Assembly (NCBI GenBank): GCA_033807775.1
Contig: CM066313.1
Span: forward strand, 58,749,984-58,813,983
From: Saussurea involucrata
Taxonomy: Eukaryota > Streptophyta > Magnoliopsida > Asterales > Asteraceae
Length of the DNA: 64,000 nt
Reading direction: 5' to 3'
Made by a program: the position numbers and the translations under genes. A model generated the notes under the pieces. That model was not told the DNA's origin and did not search any database. It worked only from the letters and a program-made list of their open reading frames with translations. Of the stretch, positions 54,044 through 64,000 are shown piece after piece. How positions within the stretch are numbered: the first letter of the stretch is position 1; the number at the start of each line of letters is the position of its first letter.

Positions 54044-57000
54044 AGAGATTTAGGTACCCATTTCTAAATGGGTCCAATCTTGTTAGGGGTTTTTAAGGTT
54101 GCCATAACATCCTTTGTTTTGGCTTTAACTTCTTTAGAAGAACCATTTTGTTTCTTCTGACCCTTGAATTTTGCATTCTTTGCTTTGGGTCTAGAGAGGA
54201 AACAGTGTAGACCAGAGAAATGTCGATTCAGTTGATACATAAGTTCAAAGCAATGATAATAATGAACACACGAGGAAACTTGCTTACACTTCTCATTAAA
54301 AACATCAAAAATGGGTACAAAGGCTTTATGATTTCAATCTCTCCTAGCATTAGTTTTCCTTTTACAGAGTGACCTATCTAGGTTAGATTTATTTTTGGAA
54401 AAACCTCTCTCAAGAGGAGCCTTCTGCTGTACCCGCCTTCTGTGGGGACCTTCAATTGGTTTCACTGCCATAGAAGAAGAAAAAGACTGATTATTTTGAA
54501 TCCATTTCCCTTTTTGTTGCCATGTAAGTTTTTCTTGATTTGGCCTTAAATGTTTTGGAGCTTTTAGATTCTGAGAGGACTTTTCCTTTTGTTCTTTAAT
54601 TTTCTGAAGCTCAAGAGAAGTTTTAGCTTGTATACACATATCTAGAAAATCTGGACAAATAGGAATTCTTGTGAATTTCTGTTTTGGAGGATTAGTTCTG
54701 TTAAGAATGCCAGAGGGAAGTTTAAATCCCTCTGGTTTACAAGGTACTATCTCTGAATCGTCAGAGTCAGTCTCAAAGTCGACAGAGGTTGAGTCATCCT
54801 CATATTCAGAGGTTGGACCATAAGAGTGTCTGTCGTCAGAGGCAGGATTTTCTGTGCATGTGTCATACTCACTTTCTTCCTTGTTTTTGAAATATCGTCT
54901 TTTGAAATGTAAGGAAAAACTTCTATGATCTCACAGAGTTCTTTTCACAGAGATCATGTTCAACATACGTGTCATTTTGACTTTCAGAAAAAATGTTTTT
55001 GTAGGTTTCGTTCAACTCATTTTCAGGAATATTTTGCATTCTATCCTTTGTAGACGAAGGCACAAACTCAGGTGCCTCTGCAGATAGCTCCTTTTTAGAA
55101 TATAATGTGCATACAAATGCAACTTGGGCTTGTATCTCTGGATCCCCAAACTTGAAGATTCCAATCTGATCTTGTATTTTCAGATGTTTCTTTGGTTTGG
55201 AATCTCTTTTGACAGAGTCTGAAGATGGTAAATCAGTGTTTTGATACCACACATTTATCATTTTCAGTGGATTCCTTTTGTAAGGTTCCCCAGAGGTTTT
55301 TCGCCTTTTGTGTACAGAGAGTAGATTAGGAAATCCTGGTTTTATAACAGTCCCAATGCTGAATAGAGAGGACAAATATTGACTTCTTTTGTTTCATGTG
55401 TAAGGATCTAAGTCACAGAAGCCAGTCCCTCTTCTGCCTATTTGAGTGTTCACCTTCTCGTGAACTTTCTATGCATCTTGGTACCTTTTGATCATGAGAT
55501 CTCTGTCAAGTAGATCTTGGTGAAGAACTTCTCTTTCCTTTTGAAAAAATATTTTTAGAGCAAGTATATTTAACCTGTCACTTTCATTTTCCAAAAGCTC
55601 TTTGGATTTGGCTTTCAAGGCTGAGTCAGGATCAGAAATATTTTCTTTTAAAGGGTTTATTTCTTTATACCAATTCATTCCAAGGTTTTCTTTTTCTAAT
55701 GCAATCTTTGCCTTTTCTTGAGTGAGAAGTTTGGCTTCTCTTTCATAAAAGGCAATATTTTTCTTGATATCAACACACGTCTTTTCAAGTTCATTAAATT
55801 CTTCTGTAAGTTTAATAAAACTTTCCTCTGTGTCATTAGAAGTTGGGATAGAAGTGGATACCTCACAATCGGAGTTGGAGCTGCTGACCTCTACCATCCC
55901 ACAAAACAGTGCATTTTTCTTCTCACCTTCGTCAGAAGATTCGTCAGACACCCAATTCTCCTATTCCACCATGAGTGATTTTTGAGCATAGTACTCTGAC
56001 TTTTTCTTGTAAAAGGCAAAGTCTCTTTGGGGTTGGGGTCTGTTGGTTTTCTTTGACATTCAGCTGCACAGTGTCTTGGTTTGCCACATCTAAAGCACCC
56101 ATTGTTCTGCTGGGTTTGTGTTGTGGCTTGGTCTTGAGCTCTGTGCTCTTCTCTCTGCGTACCCCTTTGTGGGTATTCATGCTGTCTCTGTTGGAATTCT
56201 CCCCTTCCCTTCTGCTCATATCCTCTGTTGTCATATGACCTCGGTTGGTCGTAGAATTCTTCTCTTCCATGATTCCTCTGTTCATATCCTTGTGGTGGCC
56301 CATAGTTCTGATATCTTCCACCATTTCCCTCACTTTCATCCCTTCCATCTCTTCCATCCCTTCCTCTATCATAACTGGGCTTTTTCCTAAACCCTCTGTT
56401 CCCGAATTCCTTAGTCAGCAGAGCTAAAGATTTAGCTATTGAGGCCATTGTTTCCTCATTCTCATCCACCATCTCTTCTTCCTCACTATCAACAACCAAA
56501 ACCTTCTTTTTCTTCTTCTCTTTATCATCCAGAGCCTTGTTCTTCTGAGGCTTGTCTCGCAACTCTGTAGCTTTTCCTACAAGTGCCAGAGGTCTACCTA
56601 GCTGGGCTTTAGTCTGAACCATGTAACGTTCTTGTGCTGCCAAAGAGCCATAGAGGTGTGTGAGAGTCTAAGTGTCCAAGTATTGGTTTGTTTGAAGTGA
56701 CATGGACAGTTGGAGCCACTCTTCGTTCAAGCTCTTGAGGAACATTACGTTGTTTTCCTCTGAAGTTATGTGGATACCAAACTTTTTACACTTGTTGATC
56801 AAGGAGTTGAATCTGTCGTACGTGTTCTACAGAGTTTCAGCCGGCAGAGCTTTGAATGCATAATACTCATTTATGCACTGAGCTCTTCTGTTTTTCTGTG
56901 TCTTGGCTCCACCTTCAAGCTGCTTTTCTAGCTCTTCCACAAGTCGTATACAGATTCACAGGCGTTTAAGGACTGAAAGAGGTCATTTAGTATTGCCATT

Positions 57001-57298
57001 ATCAGAAGACGTTTGGTTTTCTTAGCCCACTCGTATTTTTCCTAGTCTTGTGGGGACCAATTTGCGATGTCCTTGGGTTTGTCATACTCAGGTACCTCTG
57101 GCGTAGTAGATGTTTGAGGTACCCTAGGAACAGTACCATGGGGACATAAGGGGGGTTGTGAATATAAGTAAAAAGCTCTTTGTCAACACCTTCGAGAAAA
57201 TGGATCATTCGAATCTTCCATTGTGGATATTTGTATCTAAGAAAGGTTGGTGGCTTGGTTAAAGAACCAAATGTGAAAAAGTTAGCAGCGTTTGCCAT
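54040..57298 (-). pseudogene. Element D gag with CCHC zinc knuckle
   Basis: ATG at 57296-57298 gives MANAANFFTFGS then KPPTFLRYKYPQWKIRM, the copia gag start, closely like F. After many breaks, 55891-56643 holds the core end, a basic region and knuckle CFRCGKPRHCAAEC at 56056-56097. Later pieces (55469-55951, 54923-55375, 54334-54639) are coiled coil and basic tail. The last residues are KWVPKSL-like before the stop near 54041. At least five frameshifts or stops separate the pieces, so this is the most decayed gag here. Confidence 0.86.
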
Positions 57299-57588
57299 TT
57301 TTAAAGAAAAAGATTTTCAGAAAGTAATGAAAACAGGGTATGGAACTGAAATCCTTTTTGAGACAGGGATTAAGTTTTGAACAAAGCACGAATTGGAAAG
57401 ATTTTTGTTGAAATAACAGTTCATGTTTAACTGTCAAGATCAAACTTGTTGATACCAATAGAAAACAGGTGTTGTTTAGAAATTGAAAGATAAACCTTAA
57501 ATCAGTCCAAAAATCTACCAAAACATGTCGAGACCATTGTAGAGTGGATCCTTTGATATTGAGAATAAAAGATTTCTCTGATACCAAT
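57299..57588 (-). other. Element D leader and primer-binding site
   Basis: Noncoding leader. The minus strand ATTGGTATCAGAGAAA at 57573-57588 is the initiator-Met tRNA site beside the LTR. Confidence 0.88.
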
Positions 57589-58316
57589 TGTTGATCCCAC
57601 TTTAGACTCAACAACGATATTTAACCAAACACTTGCAGAAACAGAGTATGAAAAAGTTAAGTGCGGAAGCGTTTTCTTAAACAGTTTGGTTTGAATGTTT
57701 TGGTAGAGACACACAAGTAATTAATGAAGACATTTGATATAACAAAGAAATGCTCAAAGGTTCATCTTCATTGATTTGCCACTGTTTACACCAAGAACAC
57801 CACAAAGTGTGTGTTTCTCTTTCTAACAGCTATCTTTTTAAGAATGACTGTGTGTGTGCTTCGTTACCAGAAAAGGTCTGGTAGCACTACCCATTTATAC
57901 AAAGACAAGGGGACAAGATATACAAAAGACATGATCGTGGAACGCATTCTGGTACATGTTAAGTTTGTGTGCCCATGAATAGTACCCTATAAAGGCTGCT
58001 CTCTCTCAGAGGATGACACGTGGAAATTAGGGGAGCATGTCTTGTACGATCTGATCTTCAGTATCTTCGTACATCAGAAGCACGTGAGGTGCACACTTGT
58101 CTTGGTCTTCAAGAGCCTTGATCTTCATCTTCAGTCTTCAGTTCCACAGAGGCTCTATCACGTTTGGCAGAGGCTCTGTGGGCTTGGTTTTTGTTCTTCT
58201 AAGATGTTTGATCAACAGAGGTTTTGTGGTCTTAGTGTATCCGACAGAGGCTTCTGCCAGAGTTGTCCTTTGCCTATTTTTCAATACTTCTAAGATTTAC
58301 ATTGTTGGAGTTAACA
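57589..58316 (-). repeat. LTR shared by elements D and H
   Basis: The 728-bp LTR runs TGTTGATCCC...GAGTTAACA. D's primer site abuts its left end, and a polypurine-like tract (minus TATGGGGAGT, 58317-58326) abuts its right end and leads into H. It contains CACGTG near 58017 and an ATTTATAC (minus TATAAAT) word near 57893. It therefore closes D and opens H. Confidence 0.82.
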
Positions 58317-58394
58317 ACTCCCCATACAAAGAAGCATAAAAAATGTCAATAAGCGCATATATATAAAAAATGTAGAATATCTCCCCCTGAAATT

Positions 58395-60380
58395 TTGCAA
58401 AGTACCATACCAGTACTGAACATTTTCTTTCTTGACAAAATCATGAGTTCCACAATAAGAACAACAAATTTGCTTTTGTGCTAACCTAATCAAATGATTT
58501 GTAGAATAAACAAGATTAAGTTTAACAAAAGACTTACCTTTGGAAGCATTGTTCTTCTTGTTCACTGAAGGTGGAGGAACATATGACTTTGGCACATCTC
58601 TTTCAGGAGTAGAACCTTTTGCTCTCCAAACCATCTTGACTCCTTTGAAAACAGGACTATCTAAAGTCTTAAAAATAGGAGTATCTGAACTTGTAGCAGC
58701 ATGGTTGTAGAAAAGATTTGAAGAGCGCATCTGATCTTTTGAAGGATTGCTTGATTTGATGGACTTTTTGAAAGAAATATGCTCATGAACTGAACCGGAA
58801 GCAGTCTTGAATGAACATTCCAAATCCGTTGAATCATCATAAAACAATTAAACAATAGTATCGGCACAAAATTGTTCAGATAATTCAACTTTGAAATTGA
58901 TTGCTTCTAGTTTCTGAACTTTGTCGGACAGAACATTCCTTTCTCGAACAGTCAAATCAAACTTCTTCTGTAGATCAGATTTGATCTTCTGCTCTTTCAT
59001 AGCTTCTGTTGTTAAAGAAGATAACTTCCATGTTAGTTTAACAATTTCAGCCTCAAAATATTTTCTTTCTGTTTCAAAATCTTTCTCCAAATATTTTCCC
59101 TTATCAGTTATTTCTTTAAAAGTCTCCATATTCTTCTTTTGAAGGCTTTGCTCTTCCTTCTCAAAATGATTCTTCTTTTCAACAAAATCTTTTCTCTCTT
59201 TCTCCAAAAGGTTTTCCAAATCAGACAATTTCTTTGAAAGCTCAACATTCTTTGTCTCAAAAGATTTTATTTCAACGCCAAACTCCACTCTTTCTTTCTC
59301 AAACATTTCTTTCTCAAGAAATAACACTTTTTCAAAATCAGAAACTTGTTATGAAAGTTTTAAGCATTTTAGCTCAATATTTTTCTTTTCTTCAAAACAT
59401 TTCTTTGAAAACTCAGAAACTTCTTTTCAGACTTTTCTCTTTCACTGTTTAAAAGAACAGTTAGCATGACATCCTTTTCTAGTTCAAAAGCGATCTTGTT
59501 GTCATTTCGTATGTCTTCAATTTTGCTTTCAAGATCAACAAGGTTCTGTTCAAAACCAAAGGTGGAAAGTATGTTTTACCTTCAAAAGCAGGTTTTGTTT
59601 CACTATCCTTTGGCTTTTCAACAACATAGCTTTGGAAATAGTCATTAGACAAACTTTGTTTCCAATTACAAACTAATGCCTTCCTATTTTACATTCCGTA
59701 GGCAAAAGGAAGTTGCATTTTAACTGTTGTATTTCTTTTTATTTCTTCTTCAGTTTCATAATCATCACTGTCCATTTTAAGCCATTTGATTTTATATTTA
59801 GGATCCTCGGATGGAAGTTTAAGTCATTCAAACTTATACAAAGTCGGAGATTTGGATAATGTAGTCTTAAAATAATGAGGATTGTCATATCCCAAGTCCC
59901 ATTTTGTATTATAGTATCTGAAGTTTTTAGGCTTATTGAGATGAATCGTTTGTTCAGTCTGGACGATTTTATACAACTTTCTTCTAGACTGCTTGCCTTC
60001 TTAGAAAGTTCAGCATTTATATCTTTATAAGCATGAACGGGGGTTTCAAACTCGATTTTCTTACGTACTGAACGTTCTAGTTTATCTGATAATTCATCCA
60101 TTCTTTTTCGAAAACAAGCTTGACTCTCGTTAAATTCGGATTTTCTCTTTTTCAAACCCTCACTTAACTCATTATATTCTTTAATTCTTTCCCTTTGAAA
60201 GTCTATTGTTTGACGAGTTTTTCTTAGTTTTTTAGTTAAATCATCTGCTTTGATGGTTAGTAAGTCCTGTTGAATCATAAATTCATTTATAGTAAAGGAT
60301 TCAAAATATTGTGATTCAACTTTTGCTTCGGGAGTTGACATCTTGTCCTTGAGAATAGCATTTTCCTCCTTTAGAGACAT
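58395..60380 (-). pseudogene. Element H gag-like coiled-coil protein
   Basis: The start MSLKEENAILKDK at 60380 is followed by long heptad-rich coiled coil. Breaks occur near 59740-59350 (several stops and frameshifts). Coiled coil resumes at 58848-59327, then a basic region with MVWRAKGSTPERDVPKSYVP and the family CCSYCGTHDFVKKE segment near 58440. The N-terminus differs from C and G, which start MSKYCFNPDC/MSRYCFNRDC. The frame then runs into the polypurine tract (about 58387), and no pol follows. The cysteine segment is the best family marker. Function is inferred as gag-like RNA packaging. Confidence 0.7.
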
Positions 60381-61996
60381 TGTTACCTGAAATAATGAAA
60401 AATGTAAGATCGTTAACAGATACTTCGTGAGAAGTAGAATTTGTGTGCTTGAAAAATCAGAGAAACACGATTAAAGTCAGAAAAATTTTCAAAAATAAAA
60501 TTTGATTTTTTTTAAATTTGTCTTACAAAAATTAATTCCGAAAAGTTAATGCGGAAAGTTAGACTTTTAATCGGCGAACCTGCAAAACACGAGAAAAATA
60601 TATCAGTTACGGTTAAATGCATGCAAACATTGATAAAATCAACAAAAAATGAAAAAATAACGAAGAATAGGGACTAAAACTGACAACTTACGAAACTAAA
60701 ATGAATAACAAGGACTAAAATTGACAAACACTAAAAGTTAACAAAAACAAGGACTAAAAGTGACAAATTTCTAAAGATAAAACTATAGGGACTAAAAATA
60801 ACAAAATCTAGAACTTAAAACTCAAAGGACTAAACATGACAAAACTCTAAACTTAAAACCCAAGGGACGAAAAATGAATAAAACTAAAACTTAAACTATA
60901 ACGACTAAAATTGTAATAAAATGAAACTCAAACTACAAGGACTAACATTGCTAAAATCTAAAACCTATACTACAGGGACTAAAAAAGACACAACCTGAAA
61001 CTTATAAGTCCAGGGACCAAAACTAACAAAATCTAAATTTTGTAAGAAAGTTAACGGAAAAATCTAACGGACCGTTAAAAAGATGAAAGTAACTGAACTA
61101 ACAGACTCCTAACAGACTTAGGACTTAAAAAGTAACAAAAATTAACAATATTAACATAAAAGCTAACGAAACTAACGAAAAGTGGACCAAAATTGTAACA
61201 AACTTAACGGAACTAACAGACCACCGTTAGTTACTGTTCATCATCATCCTCAACGTGATATTCAGATTTTCGACTTCGGTTTTCGACGATGTTTCACGTT
61301 AAGATCGATTCCTTTTGATTCCTTAGTGATCTTAAAACATCAAGCAAATGATTCAACAAATAAAACTTGATCATGAATCCAAAAATCAATCGATTGAAAC
61401 TCAAGAACATTTCTTCGGCCAAAATGACGTTTTACGAAGAAGGTTGTCATAGGATAAAAATGATCGCACAAGGTGTTTTATCGCACATGAAACCTGCGAT
61501 AAAGATGAACACACGACAAAAACCGTACGATAAACTTGAATTTTTTATCGCATGTACGTCATGCGATAACAAAGAACTCCGACCAACTTTCTAGAATCCG
61601 GCGAGATACGTTTTTCCGCCGACGATTCTTCACAACCTCTTATCTCACTGATTTCTCATCCTTTTTTGATTCTGAAAGTTGTTGAATGCTCGAAATCAAT
61701 AAAGAAATCGATCTGTGGTCACGAACATAAGCAAATCATGATCAAACCTTAAATCTATCATCACATTCCCGATGAACTTCCGTCAGACTATAAGAACTCG
61801 AAAACGACTGAAATCTGTGTGTTTTTAGAATTTGAATACTGGAATCTGTTCGAAATCACAAAACAAAGTGATTTGTGAATCTTAGATCGATTAATACACA
61901 TTGAAATAGCAGATCAATCACGAAACTTGTGTGATACCTTCGATGAACACTATGAACACCCAGTGTCGATTTCCAAAAATTTCAAAACAACATTCC
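60381..61996 (-). other. Element H leader
   Basis: Noncoding. It contains a GGACTAAAA tandem-like array (60668-61040) and a small set of TTATCGCA/TGCGATAA inverted words (61447-61572). No gene is supported. Confidence 0.75.
60668..61040. repeat. GGACTAAAA array in H leader
   Basis: About ten degenerate units of GGGACTAAAATTGACAAAA occur with a spacing of about 38-42 bp. The array occupies the leader position where C and G carry CCGG arrays. Confidence 0.82.
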
Positions 61997-62610
61997 TATC
62001 TTGGGTGAAACTATTGATATCCCCTCTGAAGAAGAGGATGAAGAAGAGGATGAAGAAGAAGAAGATGATGGAGTGGAGATTTTGGATGATGAACCCTCTA
62101 CACACCCTGATGACGATGACGACAATGATGATGACGGACCAAAATGTTGGTTCCTTTCACTACCATTAGGGTCCCTGAGCCAAAGGGGCTTGTCCCCAAA
62201 GAAGCAGGGGAGACGACGAAGAAGTCTCATGCGAAGAAAAGTTCCAAGGGTAAACAAAAGGGACTTGCTTCTTTAGGGAACTTGGCGATTCTCTTCAACG
62301 CTAAGAGTATGCCAACCTCTCAGGTATGTCTCTCACTGATCCCTTTCTCTGCTTCTATCCAATCTCACCTCAAACACATCTTAAACACTTAGCCAGTTTT
62401 CTCTATCTTTTCCTCACCTTCAAAAGAATCTAACCCATTGTTCTTTTGATTCAGCTAGTCCTCTCCCCTGCTTGAGGGATCTGCTGAACCTCAACCACTA
62501 CAACAAATAATCCCAGCTTCCACACCTGATGAATGTTTGGGTAAAATTTCACCAGCCTCGACCACAACCAAAATAGAGAGAACATTTATTACACTTCCTC
62601 GCAATAAGGT
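61997..62610 (+). pseudogene. ORF3 fragment of element-A type
   Basis: This plus-strand fragment is homologous to 25985-26580 in A's ORF3. An acidic stretch (EEEDEEEDEEEEDD, then DDDDDNDDDG) changes frame near 62140 and continues as basic K-rich sequence to NLAILFNAKSMPTSQ at 62323. A candidate intron (62324-62458) follows, then SSPLLEGSAEPQPLQ in the continuing frame. It joins H's leader on the left near 61996 and the gypsy LTR on the right near 62611-62633. It is a relic, useful because it confirms the intron position seen in A. Confidence 0.75.
62324..62458 (+). other. Candidate intron in ORF3 fragment (135 nt)
   Basis: CTCTCAG|GTATGT is a strong plant donor. The 3' end GATTCAGCTAG|TCC matches A's ORF3 intron site at 26422/26423, and phase 0 is kept. 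The sequence is pyrimidine-rich and unlike A's intron, while flanking exons are alike. Confidence 0.7.
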
Positions 62611-62632
62611 AAAATCATAATACTTTATCCCT

Positions 62633-63409
62633 TGATCAAAGTTAAAATCGAAAGATATCTACCTCACGACACTCGACCACGACGTCGTCTAGTTCGCACG
62701 TTCGTCATATGGAACTTTGTGACCTTGACCGACTAACATGCGATATTACTGTTACCTTTTCAGTGTTTAAATGCAGAAATTAATGACATTGATGATCAAC
62801 GACTATAACCGACAGAGGCAGTTATGAGCATTAAACCCAGTGACTTTTACGACCGTTATCGAAAGTCTTTATGGAGTCATTCAAGGCGCTCGAAGACTAT
62901 AAAAGCAAAGGCTAGCGAATCATTTCGTATCTCGAATCACCTGGAATCATCTCCAACATCTCTAGGATACCTCGAAGCATCTGAACACAACTGAACTCTC
63001 AAGAACACTCACTCGAAGCAAAGAATTATCTCTCAACAAGTCGCTCTCGACGCACGACTTACACGCACGATACACTTATATTTACACACAACGCACCTGT
63101 TTTTACTTTCGATACACTTGTTACTTTACATTTAAAGTCTTTCTTTCATTTGTATTGTAATCTCTGTACTCTCGACACCCGAAATATAAGGACATCGCCC
63201 CTGTTTGGCGACCATAGTGCAGCGACGACATCATCATTGTCATCCGCGGGCTTTTTTCCTCGTTGAGGTTTTTCCCGTGTCACCAAATTATGTGTCTCAT
63301 TTACATTTCTGTCTTAATCGCATTGCTTTGTCGAAATATTCCCTTCTTTAGTTGTTAAGCTCCACAATCAACCTTAAGTTATTCTTCTGGACGATTTTTG
63401 GCATTAACA
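62633..63409 (+). repeat. LTR of gypsy element I (start uncertain)
   Basis: The end GGCATTAACA at 63409 lies two bases before a primer-binding site. The start is uncertain between about 62611 and 62640. TGATCA at 62633 is a guess. TATAAAAG at 62898-62905 is a likely core promoter. The second LTR lies outside the window. Confidence 0.6.
62898..62905 (+). promoter_or_regulatory. TATA box in gypsy element I LTR
   Basis: TATAAAAG lies about 510 bp before the primer site, in the middle of the LTR, as expected for a U3 core promoter. Confidence 0.55.
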
Positions 63410-63411
63410 GT

Positions 63412-63430
63412 TTGGCACCCACCGTGGGGC
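63412..63430 (+). other. Gypsy element I primer-binding site
   Basis: TTGGCACCCACCGTGGGGC follows the LTR by two bases. This pattern is common at the primer site of Tat-type gypsy elements. It is not the initiator-Met site used by all other elements here. Confidence 0.8.
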
Positions 63431-63510
63431 CCCATCTAGAGAAAATCTTCGACAAGCGTGCGTCTTACTAACGGTTTCTTGGAGTCTCTTCTTGTTTCTA
63501 TTTCAGGAAA

Positions 63511-64000
63511 ATGGCAGCCCATGGAAACCAAGAGCAAATCATTGCCCAGGTGCATGAGAAGCTTGAGCATGCACAGGATGCTCCTGAGTCAAATGACGAC
63601 TATCTCCTGGAAGAAGTCATCCTGGACCAGAGCAAGCCTGACCAGAAAGTCTTCGTAGGGTCGTCCCTCGATCCCTGTCTTAAAGATAACCTAATATATT
63701 TCTTGCAGGAACATACCGATTGTTTTGCCTGGTCGCACGAAGACATGGCCGGCATAGACCCCAACGTCATTTCCCACAAGCTCAATGTCGACCCGTCATT
63801 TAAGCCAATCAAGCAAAAGCGGCGAAAATTTGCTCCTGAAAGGAATCAGGTGATAAATGACGAGGTCGACAACCTCCTCAAGACAGGGAAAATTCGAGAA
63901 GTAAAGTACCCCGACTGGCTTGCTAATGTCGTGGTCGTGGCGAAGAAAAATGGCAAATGGAGGGTCTGTATCGATTTTACAGATCTCAACAAAGCTTGTC
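63511..64000 (+). CDS. Gypsy element I: reverse transcriptase ORF, Tat type, cut by window end
   Basis: The ATG at 63511 opens a frame with no stop to the window end (163 codons seen). After about 55 residues it enters the conserved lead-in to gypsy reverse transcriptase: CFAWSHEDMAGID, FKPIKQKRRKFAPERN, IREVKYPDWLANVVVV and KNGKWRVCIDFTDLNKAC. The usual gag and protease, several kb in Tat-type elements, are absent: only about 80 bp separates primer site and ATG. The ATG follows TTCTATTTCAG|GAAA, which looks like a 3' splice site. This may be an internally deleted element or an ORF reached by splicing. Catalytic residues lie beyond the window. Confidence 0.82.
   Translation, partial: MAAHGNQEQIIAQVHEKLEHAQDAPESNDDYLLEEVILDQSKPDQKVFVGSSLDPCLKDNLIYFLQEHTDCFAWSHEDMAGIDPNVISHKLNVDPSFKPIKQKRRKFAPERNQVINDEVDNLLKTGKIREVKYPDWLANVVVVAKKNGKWRVCIDFTDLNKAC

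Larger units (their letters stand above)
29151..58316 (-). mobile_element. Element D: Ty1/copia retrotransposon, split by G and F
   Basis: Minus-strand copia genes are found in two halves: RNase H and reverse transcriptase at 29817-31737, then integrase, protease and gag at 52528-57298, a primer site and an LTR at 57589-58316. Sequence between the halves is element G with F nested in it. The 3' end (ORF3, polypurine tract, 3' LTR) is absent in the window. It was either lost at the microsatellite or lies left of the window if A inserted into D. All genes carry stops or frameshifts. Confidence 0.85.
58317..61996 (-). mobile_element. Element H: gag-only LTR element, truncated at right
   Basis: H is a minus-strand relative of C and G. 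It has a polypurine tract next to the shared LTR, a gag-like gene (58395-60380), and a leader of about 1.6 kb. Its own primer site and right LTR are missing: the leader stops near 61996, where a plus-strand ORF3 fragment begins. Unlike C and G it has almost no 3' noncoding region. Confidence 0.78.

Overview
This window is plant nuclear DNA made almost entirely of nested LTR retrotransposons. I see no host gene, rRNA or tRNA gene. The evidence is Ty1/copia and Ty3/gypsy polyproteins, TG...CA long terminal repeats (LTRs) with 5-bp target duplications, primer-binding sites matching plant initiator-Met tRNA, and a Mutator-like MITE. The organism is a flowering plant. The Sirevirus-type copia elements with a long third ORF, and the gag-only relatives, recall Asteraceae, but that is a low-confidence guess.

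Left half (1-28908). Element A is a plus-strand Sirevirus-like copia element whose 5' LTR is cut by the window start. A solo gypsy LTR (313-2411, duplication AATTT) sits in that LTR. Element C (3668-18627, minus, duplication CACTC) is a gag-only non-autonomous element that splits A's gag. Element B (7482-16885, minus, duplication AATGA) is a Tekay/Del-type chromovirus inserted in C's leader. A's gag end, pol, a long third ORF (ORF3) and 3' LTR follow at 18628-28908. A tetranucleotide array (TCTA, about 54 copies) abuts A's 3' end.

Right half (29151-64000). Element D (minus, copia) has its pol split at 31.74 and 52.53 kb. Inside it lies G, a C-like gag-only element whose left LTR is flanked by internal sequence on both sides. 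Inside G is F (34144-47289, minus), a nearly complete Sirevirus-like element with LTRs, ORF3, pol and gag. A duplicated ORF3 fragment is fused to F's truncated left LTR. A 658-bp MITE with a 9-bp duplication breaks G's gag. D's right LTR (57589-58316) also acts as the left LTR of H, another gag-only element. A plus-strand ORF3 fragment and the start of a Tat-type gypsy element (LTR, primer site, reverse transcriptase) end the window.

The coding regions are broken by stops (often at tryptophan codons), frameshifts and deletions, so this is a graveyard of young to middle-aged insertions. The most interesting signals are: candidate introns inside ORF3, one at the same position in two copies; promoter-like blocks (G-box plus TATA) before ORF3 that mirror the elements' own LTR promoters; a conserved 3'-splice-like signal at the gag/pol boundary of five copia-type elements; a candidate intron that exactly joins gag to protease in chromovirus B; repeated hairpins with compensatory changes in the 3' regions of C and G; and inverted arrays of CCGG words in the C and G leaders.
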